DNA of 64,000 bases from Goleter apudmare HA4340-LM2 (GTDB lineage Bacteria; Cyanobacteriota; Cyanobacteriia; Cyanobacteriales; Nostocaceae), in assembly GCA_019359495.1 (NCBI GenBank), contig JAHHHF010000073.1:165335-229334 (forward strand), in the 5' to 3' direction. Position numbers and translations under genes: made by a program. Below, piece after piece: positions 17,568 to 25,256 of this stretch (its first letter is position 1; each line of letters begins with the position of its first letter). Under the pieces are notes generated by a model. The model was not told where the DNA came from. It saw nothing but the letters and a program-made list of their open reading frames with translations, and made no database searches.

Positions 17568-18998
17568 GTGAGGAAGTCTGTGACCATTCAAAGAACTTCG
17601 GCGGAAGACAACCAGTCAGCAAAAGCCTCCAACTCCAGTGGGAAAGATTCCCCCAATTCTAAAGGCGGACGTTGGCTGTGGTTTTGGGTAGGAATGAGCG
17701 GGATTGCGATGGTTTCAGCAACAGCAGGGGCGCTATTGGCGGTTTCCCTAACCAGTACGCCATTGCAGCAAGCCCAACTCAGTCCCCAAGAAGAAGCGGT
17801 ATTTGGTGGCGATCGCATCTCTGGAAATGGATTGCGATTTTCAGAATTAACTCGTCCTGTAAATCTTTTGGTGATGGGGATGAGTGTACTACCGCCAGAT
17901 GTACAGAACCCTCCTAGTGAAACTAAAAATCTCAGATATTTTCCCCAGATAAATTCCTTTGATGGTCTTGCTGATGTCATGGTCTTGGTCAAATTTGACC
18001 CAGAGACAAAAAAGATGGTCATGCTCTCTATTCCCAGAGATACCCGCACTCAAATAGAGGGGTATGGGGTGAGAAAAATTAATGCTGCTAATTTGGAAGG
18101 CGGGCCGGCTTTAACTGCCAAAAGTGTCAGCAAACTTTTGGGCGGAGTGGGAATTGATCGCTATGTGCGAATTAATGTTTTGGGAGTTGCCAAACTGATT
18201 GATGCTTTGGGTGGGGTGACAGTATATGTTCCCAAAGATATGAAGTACCAAGATGATTCTCAACGCCTATACATCAATTTGAAAGCGGGTAGACAACATC
18301 TCAAAGGTGAGCAGGCGATGCAATTACTCCGGTTTCGCCATGACGAATTAGGAGATATTGGTCGGATTCAGCGTCAGCAAATGGTGCTACGTGCTTTGAT
18401 GGAGCAGACTCTTAACCCCGTGACTGTGGCTAAATTGCCGAAAATCCTGGAGGTAGTCAAGGAATATATTGACACCAACTTGACGGTTGAAGAACTATTA
18501 GCATTGGTGGGCTTTGGGGTACAAACTAATCGCTCCAATATGCAGATGTTAATGTTGCCTGGGCGCTTTAGCGAAAAGAGTGAGTATGATGCTAGCTATT
18601 GGTTACCCAATAGAAATAGTATTGCTAGGTTGATGACGCAACATTTTGGTCTAGAATCAACACGCGAACAACGGGTTACAGAACCAAGTGCTTTGCGAAT
18701 AGCAATTCAAGACAGTACAGGTGGCGATCGCTCTGCCCTCCAATCTTTGATCAGAAGCCTAGAAAAGGGCGGATATCGTAATATTTATGTAGCTCAAGCA
18801 TGGAGTGAACCTTTAGATGTGACTCACATCGTTGCTCAACAAGGCGATGGTGACAGTGCTGAATTAGTTCGCCAAATTTTGGGCTTTGGAGAAGTGCGTG
18901 TAGAAAGCACTGGTAATCTCGGTTCGGATGTCAGTATCCAAGTAGGTAAAGATTGGTTACAGCAAAAAGTAATTCTAGAGAAATCTGACAACCTTTAA
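17568..18998 (+). CDS. LytR-CpsA-Psr (LCP) family protein
   Basis: A 476-residue single-pass protein whose family transfers undecaprenyl-linked glycopolymers onto peptidoglycan or other acceptors. It starts with GTG; a basic cytoplasmic N-terminus leads into one membrane helix (about 36-60). The LCP domain follows: NLLVMG, DVMVLVKFDPETKKMVMLSIPRDTR (pyrophosphate-binding Arg and Asp) and LLRFRHDELGDIGRIQRQQ with the typical Arg series. The last 110 residues form a LytR_C-type domain (LRIAIQDSTGG onward). In cyanobacteria the attached polymer is unknown. Confidence 0.9.
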   Translation: MRKSVTIQRTSAEDNQSAKASNSSGKDSPNSKGGRWLWFWVGMSGIAMVSATAGALLAVSLTSTPLQQAQLSPQEEAVFGGDRISGNGLRFSELTRPVNLLVMGMSVLPPDVQNPPSETKNLRYFPQINSFDGLADVMVLVKFDPETKKMVMLSIPRDTRTQIEGYGVRKINAANLEGGPALTAKSVSKLLGGVGIDRYVRINVLGVAKLIDALGGVTVYVPKDMKYQDDSQRLYINLKAGRQHLKGEQAMQLLRFRHDELGDIGRIQRQQMVLRALMEQTLNPVTVAKLPKILEVVKEYIDTNLTVEELLALVGFGVQTNRSNMQMLMLPGRFSEKSEYDASYWLPNRNSIARLMTQHFGLESTREQRVTEPSALRIAIQDSTGGDRSALQSLIRSLEKGGYRNIYVAQAWSEPLDVTHIVAQQGDGDSAELVRQILGFGEVRVESTGNLGSDVSIQVGKDWLQQKVILEKSDNL

Positions 18999-19092
18999 GA
19001 TATGCCATTATTGCTCACCTATTCAGCCGACAGTTAGCTGAACATCACCAAGATGCGCTACCTAAGTAAAAGTTTATAATATTGTTCGTAGT

Positions 19093-19108
19093 AAAGACTT
19101 TAGTCTTT
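19093..19108. repeat. Short dispersed palindrome AAAGACTTTAGTCTTT
   Basis: A perfect palindromic pair of 7-mers around TT, preceded by GTTCGTAGTA. Relatives are at 37213-37226 (AGGACTTTAGTCCT, also after GTTCGTAGT) and, degenerate, at about 15585-15606. This looks like a small repeat family of the genome. Confidence 0.6.
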
Positions 19109-19137
19109 CATCACTCAAGTGCTGACTATAAACATCT

Positions 19138-19175
19138 CCAAGTTTATTAATCTACCAATAGATTCATAAACTTGG
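19138..19175. terminator. Hairpin downstream of the LCP gene
   Basis: CCAAGTTTAT pairs perfectly with ATAAACTTGG, and the inner ATCT pairs with AGAT. No T-run follows, so its use as a terminator is uncertain. Confidence 0.4.
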
Positions 19176-19201
19176 ATAATAGGTGCTCAATCCTAAAACA
19201 A

Positions 19202-19239
19202 AAAGGCGTGAGTTTTTGCTTCACGCCTTTAGCTTTTTT
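19202..19239. terminator. Bidirectional terminator between LCP gene and the 50-aa gene
   Basis: AAAGGCGTGA and TCACGCCTTT form a perfect 10-bp stem over a 9-base loop. AGCTTTTTT follows on the plus strand, and TTTTTGTTTT-type sequence lies past the stem on the minus strand. Confidence 0.85.
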
Positions 19240-19263
19240 GATTAAGAAATATGTCATTTATAT

Positions 19264-19416
19264 CTACCAGTTATCGGCTGTACCTTTTTTGTAGGGATCG
19301 CCTGTGAATGGTTGCATACCAGTTGCTGGATAAGCATCGTCAGTAGGCCCAAATATCCGCATGGCAGCTTCAGAAATATACTGAGTGATCCTAGCGAGCA
19401 TTCTAGAAATAGCCAT
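19264..19416 (-). CDS. Conserved-looking 50-residue protein, unknown
   Basis: A short gene with a good ribosome site (AGGAGT, seven to eight bases before ATG) and its own terminator. The peptide has an amphipathic basic helix (MAISRMLARITQYISEAAMR), then IFGPTDDAYPATG, a QPF-x-GDPYKK stretch and a final NW. Compact composition, the clean start and the isolated position between terminators argue for a real gene. I recall proteins with an IFGP-DD-YP core as common in cyanobacteria but cannot name a function. There is no transmembrane segment; the N-terminal helix could lie on a membrane surface or bind a partner. Confidence 0.75.
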   Translation of the reverse strand: MAISRMLARITQYISEAAMRIFGPTDDAYPATGMQPFTGDPYKKGTADNW

Positions 19417-19756
19417 AATCTTAAACTCCTATTGTTTTTAGTAGCTATTGATGGCGATGTCTATACTTTAGTTCTGATTTTCTCCGCTATCTTAATTTCT
19501 CAATATATTGACAATTTCTGCAATGATTTGTCATCTTGCTAGTTCAATATTTTGTTTTTGATTATCAATTGTCAATTGTCATTAGTCATTTGCAAAGAGT
19601 TAAGGGTCAAGGGTCAGGAGTTATTTTTTCAATGCTCAATGCCCCATTTTGACAGATAATAACTATTAAAAAATGTGAATTAATTAATAAATTCAATATT
19701 ACTTTACCCATAAATCTGATGCTTTGCGGCATTTTCTCAGATTAATTCGCTAACAG
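19417..19756. other. AT-rich spacer with short repeats
   Basis: Divergent promoter region between the 50-aa gene and pncB. It includes STRR-like runs around 19567-19625 (variants of GTCAATTGTCATTAGTCAT and AAGGGTCAAGGGTCAGG). No gene is seen. Confidence 0.5.
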
Positions 19757-19789
19757 TTGACATTATTTATGGTGAAAGTTACCATAAAT
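19757..19789 (+). promoter_or_regulatory. Promoter and palindromic operator candidate of the NAD operon
   Basis: TTGACA (19757-19762) is followed 17 bases later by TACCAT (19780-19785). A perfect inverted repeat, ATTTATGGT (19765-19773) and ACCATAAAT (19781-19789), covers the spacer and the -10 region, 31 bp before the pncB start. Because the operon encodes an NrtR-type regulator, this is the best candidate for its binding site; the assignment is inference. Confidence 0.55.
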
Positions 19790-19820
19790 GAAAGCAGCAT
19801 TCTGATCAGGACGCTCTTGC

Positions 19821-21221
19821 ATGACAACTTTAAAAGAATTGGATACATATACAAGTCAGCGCCAGAACTCAGAAATGAACCTGACGGCTGAGGATTACAG
19901 CCTACTGACTGACCTTTATCAGCTGACAATGGCAGCTTGTTACACAGGTGAAGGGATAGAACAACGCAGAGCTAGCTTTGAGTTGTTTGCTAGACGTTTG
20001 CCAGAGGGTTTTGGGTATTTAATTGCGATGGGATTAGCCCAGGCGTTAGAGTATTTAGAAAAATTCCGTTTTAGTGCTACTCAAATAGCAGTTTTGCAAG
20101 GGACAGGAATTTTTGCACATGTAAGCGATCGCTTTTGGACATTATTAGCCCAAGGTAGTTTTAGCGGGGATGTGTGGGCAGTTCCAGAAGGGACGGCTGT
20201 ATTTGCTAATCAACCCTTGTTGCGAGTGGAAGCACCCCTATGGCAAGCGCAGCTAGTGGAAACGTACCTGTTGAATACTCTCAATTATCAGACCTTAATT
20301 GCCACTAGGGCGGCACGGTTACGGGATGTAGCGGGAGAACAAGCCACACTCTTAGAATTTGGCACAAGACGGGCATTTAGTCCCCAAGGTTCATTGTGGG
20401 CAGCACGGGCAGCTTTAGCAGGGGGTTTAGATGCCACTTCAAATGTGTTAGCAGCGCTACAACTGGGCGAGCAACCAAGTGGTACGATGGCTCACGCCTT
20501 GGTTATGGCACTGTCAGCATTAGAAGGCAGTGAATCACAAGCTTTTACGGCGTTTCATCGCTATTTTCCGGGTGCGCCATTGTTGATTGATACTTACGAT
20601 ACCATTGCTGCTGCCCAGCGTTTGGCTAAAAAGGTAAATTCCGGGGAAATGAAATTGACTGGAGTAAGGTTAGACTCTGGAGATTTGGTTACTTTATCCC
20701 AAGAAGTGCGATCGCTGCTTCCTGGGGTATCAATTTTTGCTAGTGGCGATTTGGATGAGTGGGAAATCGCCCGGCTAAAAGCGTCTGGTGCCGAAATTGA
20801 TGGCTATGGTATGGGAACGCGGCTAGTTACTGGTACGCCTGTGAATGGAGTTTATAAACTCGTGGAAATTGATGGCATCCCAGTGATGAAGCAATCAAGT
20901 GGCAAAGCAACTTATCCAGGACGCAAGCAGATTTATCGCTCGTTTGTGGGGGGTAAGGTAAAAACCGACAGATTGGGATTAGTAACAGAAACTCCTATGG
21001 GTGAGGAACCTTTGTTGCAGTTGGTGATGAAACAAGGTCAACGATTGCAAGCACCAGAAACCCTCGACACCATCCGCCGCCGTACCGTCGCCTCAGTTGC
21101 TAGCTTACCAGAGGCAACCCGGCGTTTGGATCATCCTGTAGGTGTGCCAGTGGAAATTTCTACTCAATTGCAAGCATTAGTAGAAGAGACTCAGAAACAA
21201 ACTTCTCGAAGTGTTTCTTAA
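19821..21221 (+). CDS. pncB: Nicotinate phosphoribosyltransferase
   Basis: A 466-residue enzyme joining nicotinate to PRPP to give nicotinate mononucleotide, the entry of the Preiss-Handler NAD salvage route. Family blocks: YSLLTDLYQLTMAACY near the start, FELFARRLPEGFGYLIAMGL, EFGTRRAFSPQGSLWAARAAL, PSGTMAHALVMAL, LIDTYDT, and GVRLDSGDLVTLSQEVR (PRPP phosphate-binding region). ATG at codon 19 (MNLTAEDY) is an alternative start; AGGACG lies ten bases before the first ATG. nadD and nrtR follow closely, so one transcript is likely. Confidence 0.93.
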   Translation: MTTLKELDTYTSQRQNSEMNLTAEDYSLLTDLYQLTMAACYTGEGIEQRRASFELFARRLPEGFGYLIAMGLAQALEYLEKFRFSATQIAVLQGTGIFAHVSDRFWTLLAQGSFSGDVWAVPEGTAVFANQPLLRVEAPLWQAQLVETYLLNTLNYQTLIATRAARLRDVAGEQATLLEFGTRRAFSPQGSLWAARAALAGGLDATSNVLAALQLGEQPSGTMAHALVMALSALEGSESQAFTAFHRYFPGAPLLIDTYDTIAAAQRLAKKVNSGEMKLTGVRLDSGDLVTLSQEVRSLLPGVSIFASGDLDEWEIARLKASGAEIDGYGMGTRLVTGTPVNGVYKLVEIDGIPVMKQSSGKATYPGRKQIYRSFVGGKVKTDRLGLVTETPMGEEPLLQLVMKQGQRLQAPETLDTIRRRTVASVASLPEATRRLDHPVGVPVEISTQLQALVEETQKQTSRSVS

Positions 21222-21240
21222 TTACGAACTACGAATTATT

Positions 21241-21840
21241 ATGAGAGTTGCTTTGTTTGGAACTAGTGCCGATCCGCCAACTGGTGGACACCAAATGATT
21301 CTGAGTTGGTTATCTGAGCGCTATGATTGGGTAGCAGTTTGGGCAGCCGATAATCCTTTTAAGTCCCATCAAACAGCTTTGGAACATCGGGTGGCGATGT
21401 TGCGGTTGTTGATTGGGGATATTGATGCACCTCAACAAAATGTGGCTGTAGAACAGGAATTAAGCAGCTTGAGAACTTTGGAAACGATAGAGAAAGCCAA
21501 AGCACGTTGGGGCAAGGATACTGAGTATACCTTGGTGATTGGTTCAGATTTGCTCAATCAGCTACCGCGTTGGTATCAAGTTGAAGATTTGTTACGGCAA
21601 GTGCAATTACTTGTAGTGCCGCGACCGGGATATGCGATAGATGAGTCTAGTTTGGCGGGAGTGCAAAACCTGGGAGGGAAAATTGCGATCGCTACCTTGA
21701 CTGGTCTGGATATTTCCTCGACAGCATATCGTGAACACGGAAATCCTCAAGCCCTAACTCCCCCTATCGTTGCCTATATTCATCGAGAGCATTTGTACAA
21801 ATGCCAGGACGCTACCACAAAACGATTCCAACTCCGCTAA
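21241..21840 (+). CDS. nadD: Nicotinate-nucleotide adenylyltransferase
   Basis: A 199-residue nucleotidyltransferase converting nicotinate mononucleotide and ATP to deamido-NAD. The start MRVALFGTSADPPTGGHQMI carries the (T/H)xGH-type signature, with T in place of the first His. VIGSDLLNQLPRWYQ and the C-terminal ISSTAYR (variant of the ISST-x-[IV]-R motif) follow. The frame is open ten codons upstream, but this ATG gives the family start. It begins 19 bp after pncB and overlaps the next gene by 40 bp, so translation is probably coupled. Confidence 0.92.
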   Translation: MRVALFGTSADPPTGGHQMILSWLSERYDWVAVWAADNPFKSHQTALEHRVAMLRLLIGDIDAPQQNVAVEQELSSLRTLETIEKAKARWGKDTEYTLVIGSDLLNQLPRWYQVEDLLRQVQLLVVPRPGYAIDESSLAGVQNLGGKIAIATLTGLDISSTAYREHGNPQALTPPIVAYIHREHLYKCQDATTKRFQLR

Positions 21841-22547
21841 ATCAACAACCTTTGGCTGATTTTAAAGTGGGTGTTGATAATGTAATTTTTTCTGTAGATA
21901 CAGCCCAAAATAGACTGCTAGTTCTCTTGGTCATGCGACAGCAAGAACCATTTCTCAATCACTGGAGCCTTCCCGGTACTTTGGTACGTCAAGGTGAGTC
22001 TTTAGAAGATGCCGCCTATCGCATCATGGCAGAGAAAATACGTGTCAACAATCTCTACCTAGAGCAATTGTATACCTTTGGTGGATCTAAACGTGACCCA
22101 CGGGAAGCAACGGATAGTTATGGTGTGCGTTATCTATCAGTAAGTTACTTCGCTCTTGTTAGGTTTGAAGAAGCAGAGTTAATTGCTGATGGAGTAACTG
22201 GAATCGCTTGGTATCCAGTTAAAGAAGTGCCACGATTAGCTTTTGATCATCATGAAATCCTGGCTTATGGACACAGGCGTTTACGAAATAAATTGGAGTA
22301 CAGTCCAGTGGCTTTTGAGGTTTTGCCAGAAACATTTACCTTGAATGATTTGTATCAGTTATATACCACTGTTTTAGGCGAAAACTTCGCCGATTATTCT
22401 AATTTTCGCGCGCGTCTACTCAAGTTAGGTTTCTTATTAGATACAGGAATTAAGGTTTCTAGAGGTGCTGGTCGTCCGGCTAGTTTGTATAAGTTTGATG
22501 CTGAAGCATTTGCACCATTTAAAGATAAACCTTTAGTGTTTATTTAA
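21801..22547 (+). CDS. nrtR: NrtR-type Nudix/winged-helix transcriptional regulator
   Basis: A 248-residue regulator of NAD metabolism genes. The N-terminal half is a Nudix fold (ADP-ribose sensor in the family), and the C-terminal half is a winged helix ending GAGRPASLYKFD. The Nudix box is degenerate: GTLVRQGESLEDAAYRIMAEKI has Ile and Lys where the catalytic Glu residues of RE-x2-EE should be. This points to ligand sensing rather than hydrolysis. Position as third gene of pncB-nadD-nrtR, just before nadE, strongly supports the assignment. The likely operator lies at 19765-19789. Confidence 0.88.
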   Translation: MPGRYHKTIPTPLNQQPLADFKVGVDNVIFSVDTAQNRLLVLLVMRQQEPFLNHWSLPGTLVRQGESLEDAAYRIMAEKIRVNNLYLEQLYTFGGSKRDPREATDSYGVRYLSVSYFALVRFEEAELIADGVTGIAWYPVKEVPRLAFDHHEILAYGHRRLRNKLEYSPVAFEVLPETFTLNDLYQLYTTVLGENFADYSNFRARLLKLGFLLDTGIKVSRGAGRPASLYKFDAEAFAPFKDKPLVFI

Positions 22548-22808
22548 TAGCTAATGCTCAAACAGTGTCTCAACTACAAACTTTGATATTTTTGTCTGTT
22601 GCAAATACAAATCTCTAGTAAAAAATGACAACATTCACGAGTAAATATACAACTGAAATGCGTAACAGTTGGCATGACGTATGTAGATGTACTAAGGGCA
22701 GACTACCCCAGGCTGTGCTAAATCATAAAGAAGTCAGTGTCAAAAAACTTCATAATTCATAATTCTACTTTGTGTTCCCTATCCCAAACCTTAAAGCAAA
22801 CATCCAAA
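22548..22808. other. Spacer before nadE
   Basis: 261 bp with no convincing gene. A 45-codon frame from 22625 has no support. TTGGCA near 22671 could be a -35 box. I did not find a second copy of the ATTTATGGT palindrome seen before pncB. Confidence 0.4.
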
Positions 22809-24557
22809 ATGAAGATTGCGATCGCTCAACTTAATCCCACAATTGGTGACTTACCAGGTAATGCTCAACAAATCCTGGAGGCTGCAAAACAAGCTGCCGC
22901 AGCAGGTGTACGTTTATTATTAACTCCAGAACTTTCGTTATGTGGCTATCCACCAAGGGATTTATTACTCAATCCTAGTTTTGTGGGGGCGATGGGTGTA
23001 ACCCTACAACAACTAGCCAGAGATTTGCCACACAATTTAGCAGTTTTGGTAGGAACTGTAGCCGAGAATTTAAAGGCACATATCGCAGGTGGTAAATCTT
23101 TATTTAACAGTATAGCTTTGTTAGAAAATGGGGAAGTTAAGCAAGTTTTTCATAAACGGCTTTTGCCTACCTATGATGTATTTGATGAACGCCGCTATTT
23201 TGAACCAGGGTTACAAGCTAATTACTTTACTCTCGATAATATCGATATCGGTGTCACAATTTGCGAAGATTTATGGAATGATGAAGAATTTTGGGGCAAG
23301 CGTAGTTATGCAGTAAACCCAATTGCTGACTTAGCAATCATTGGTGTGGATTTGATTGTGAATTTGTCAGCTTCACCCTACAGTGTGGGTAAACAGCATT
23401 TTCGAGAAGTGATGCTGAGACATAGTGCAGTACGTTTTCAACAACCGATGATCTATGTGAATCAGGTGGGAGGAAATGATGATTTAATCTTTGATGGTTG
23501 CAGTTTTGCGCTGAATCGTCAAGGTGAAATTATGGGTCGGGCTTGTGGTTTCGCCACTGATTTGGTAGTAGTAGAGTTTGATGAAGCCCACAGAGAGTTG
23601 ACTGCGGGTAATGTGGCATCTCCATTTAAATCTGAAGATGAAGAAATTTGGCAGGCTTTGGTGTTGGGTGTAAAAGATTACGCCCGCAAGTGTCGCTTCT
23701 CTAAGGTAGTGTTGGGCTTGAGTGGGGGTATTGATTCTTCCCTAGTAGCGGCGATCGCTGTAGCTGCGCTCGGTAAAGAAAATGTCCTCGGTGTACTGAT
23801 GCCTTCTCCCTACAGTTCAGAGCATTCTGTGAGCGATGCTTTAGCTTTAGCCGAAAATTTGGGCATCAAGGCAAATATTTTACCGATTGGCAACTTAATG
23901 CAATCCTTTGACCGCTCATTAGCAGAGATGTTTGCTGGTACAGAATTTGGGATTGCCGAAGAGAATCTGCAATCCCGGATTCGGGGTAACTTATTAATGG
24001 CGATCGCTAATAAATTTGGTTATCTGTTGTTGTCTACTGGTAATAAGTCAGAAATGGCTGTGGGTTACTGTACCCTCTACGGTGATATGAACGGCGGTTT
24101 AGCAGTCATCGCCGATGTTCCCAAAACCCGCGTATATTCACTTTGCCAGTATTTGAATAGCGAGCATCAAATTATTCCCCAAAATGTCCTGACGAAAGCA
24201 CCAAGCGCCGAACTTAAACCAGGTCAAGTTGACCAAGACTCTCTACCCGCCTACGAAATTTTGGACGACATCTTACAACGTCTAATTCACAACCACCAAT
24301 CAGCAGCCCAAATTGTCGCCGCAGGTCACGAACCAGTGATTGTAGACCGAGTCATCCAAATGGTAGCCCGGGCCGAATTTAAGCGGCGACAAGCACCCCC
24401 CGGATTAAAAATTACTGATCGCGCTTTTGGTACTGGTTGGCGAATGCCAATTGCTAGTAACTGGGTGGCTGTGAAAAATGCCTACCAAACAAACACTGTC
24501 TCTACTCCTACTCTAGTAGGCTGGGATGGACAAGACGCTCATCCTCGTATTAAGTAG
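22809..24557 (+). CDS. nadE: Glutamine-dependent NAD+ synthetase
   Basis: A 582-residue two-domain enzyme making NAD from deamido-NAD with glutamine as nitrogen donor. The N-terminal nitrilase-like amidase (residues 1-270) has the Glu-Lys-Cys triad: TPELSLCGYPPRDLL, FHKRLLPTYDVFDERRYF and GVTICEDLW. The C-terminal synthetase has the P-loop GLSGGIDSSLVAAIAV and STGNKSEMAVGYCTLYGDMNGG. A longer frame starts 24 codons upstream, but MKIAIAQLNPTIGDLPGN is the family start. It completes the local NAD pathway with pncB and nadD. Confidence 0.96.
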   Translation: MKIAIAQLNPTIGDLPGNAQQILEAAKQAAAAGVRLLLTPELSLCGYPPRDLLLNPSFVGAMGVTLQQLARDLPHNLAVLVGTVAENLKAHIAGGKSLFNSIALLENGEVKQVFHKRLLPTYDVFDERRYFEPGLQANYFTLDNIDIGVTICEDLWNDEEFWGKRSYAVNPIADLAIIGVDLIVNLSASPYSVGKQHFREVMLRHSAVRFQQPMIYVNQVGGNDDLIFDGCSFALNRQGEIMGRACGFATDLVVVEFDEAHRELTAGNVASPFKSEDEEIWQALVLGVKDYARKCRFSKVVLGLSGGIDSSLVAAIAVAALGKENVLGVLMPSPYSSEHSVSDALALAENLGIKANILPIGNLMQSFDRSLAEMFAGTEFGIAEENLQSRIRGNLLMAIANKFGYLLLSTGNKSEMAVGYCTLYGDMNGGLAVIADVPKTRVYSLCQYLNSEHQIIPQNVLTKAPSAELKPGQVDQDSLPAYEILDDILQRLIHNHQSAAQIVAAGHEPVIVDRVIQMVARAEFKRRQAPPGLKITDRAFGTGWRMPIASNWVAVKNAYQTNTVSTPTLVGWDGQDAHPRIK

Positions 24558-24644
24558 CCCAAAAATGAATCAATTCACAATTCAAAATGACGCTCTCTTT
24601 GAGACGCTAAAAGCGAACGCGGACTCGCTAGTTGTGCCCTAGTT

Positions 24645-24950
24645 TTACTCTTGCTCAAATAATTCTCCGAAGAGTTCTCTCACTTTCTGTTTAGCATCTT
24701 CTAATGCTTGTTTACCTGATGGTGTGGCACGATAGACTCGGCGCGAATGGCGTCCGGAACGTTCAATAGTTGAGTGCAAATAGCCTTTACCTTCCATGTG
24801 ATGCAGCATAGGGTATAGGGTTCCTGCACTGAGCTTGTAGCCGTGGCGAGCTAATTCTTCCATAATACCCAAACCAAAAATTGGTTCCTTCGTTGCGTGA
24901 TGAAGAATGTGGAGTCGAATCAGTCCTGAGTAAAGCTCCTTATCGTCCAT
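24645..24950 (-). CDS. PadR-family transcriptional regulator
   Basis: A 101-residue winged-helix repressor of the short (subfamily 1-like) PadR type. The DNA-binding part is ILHHATKEPIFGLGIMEELARHGYKLSAGTLYPMLHHMEGKGYL with the family's G-T-L-Y-P-x-L-x-x-[ML]-E recognition helix. The wing RRVYRATPSGKQAL and a short dimerisation helix follow. The target genes are not evident; no membrane or transporter gene is attached, unlike many PadR operons. Confidence 0.92.
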   Translation of the reverse strand: MDDKELYSGLIRLHILHHATKEPIFGLGIMEELARHGYKLSAGTLYPMLHHMEGKGYLHSTIERSGRHSRRVYRATPSGKQALEDAKQKVRELFGELFEQE

Positions 24951-25044
24951 GTTATCTAGTAAACTTGAGTCTTAGAGCATTTCTGCTTCCTGAAGCAAAG
25001 AAAAGCAAGATTTTGACATTTTTCCAAAAACCTTTTGTGGGGTA

Positions 25045-25072
25045 TTGCCCCTCAGTCTTAAAGTGTTATACT
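25045..25072 (+). promoter_or_regulatory. Promoter of the candidate small RNA
   Basis: TTGCCC (25045-25050) and TATACT (25067-25072) are 16 bases apart, placing the expected transcription start near 25079. No reading frame follows before a strong terminator at 25101-25129. Confidence 0.5.
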
Positions 25073-25078
25073 GTGTTA

Positions 25079-25129
25079 TGTAGATGCACCCTGATGATCT
25101 GGAGAGCTGCTCAGATAGCTCTCCTTTTT
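25079..25129 (+). ncRNA. Candidate small RNA (about 50 nt)
   Basis: A short transcription unit in the gap between padR (minus) and argJ (plus): promoter, about 22 unpaired bases including GATGCACCCTGATGATC, and then a perfect 8-bp hairpin (GGAGAGCT/AGCTCTCC) followed by TTTTT. No plus-strand gene ends upstream, so the terminator has no other obvious job. It may match a known cyanobacterial sRNA family, which I cannot check. An upstream attenuator for argJ is less likely because argJ begins 128 bp later. Confidence 0.5.
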
Positions 25130-25256
25130 CAATTTTTATAGGGAAACGGGAGAACTGTGGCATAAGTTATTAACAACTAACAACTTACCACTAAGTGGTG
25201 ATCAAGACTTGATATAATCGCCTGTCGAGCCACTAAAGAGTTGTGGGAGAAGAATA

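Noticed and set aside
22625..22762. 45-codon frame before nadE
   Set aside because: No ribosome site, no recognisable sequence, and it overlaps the expected promoter region.
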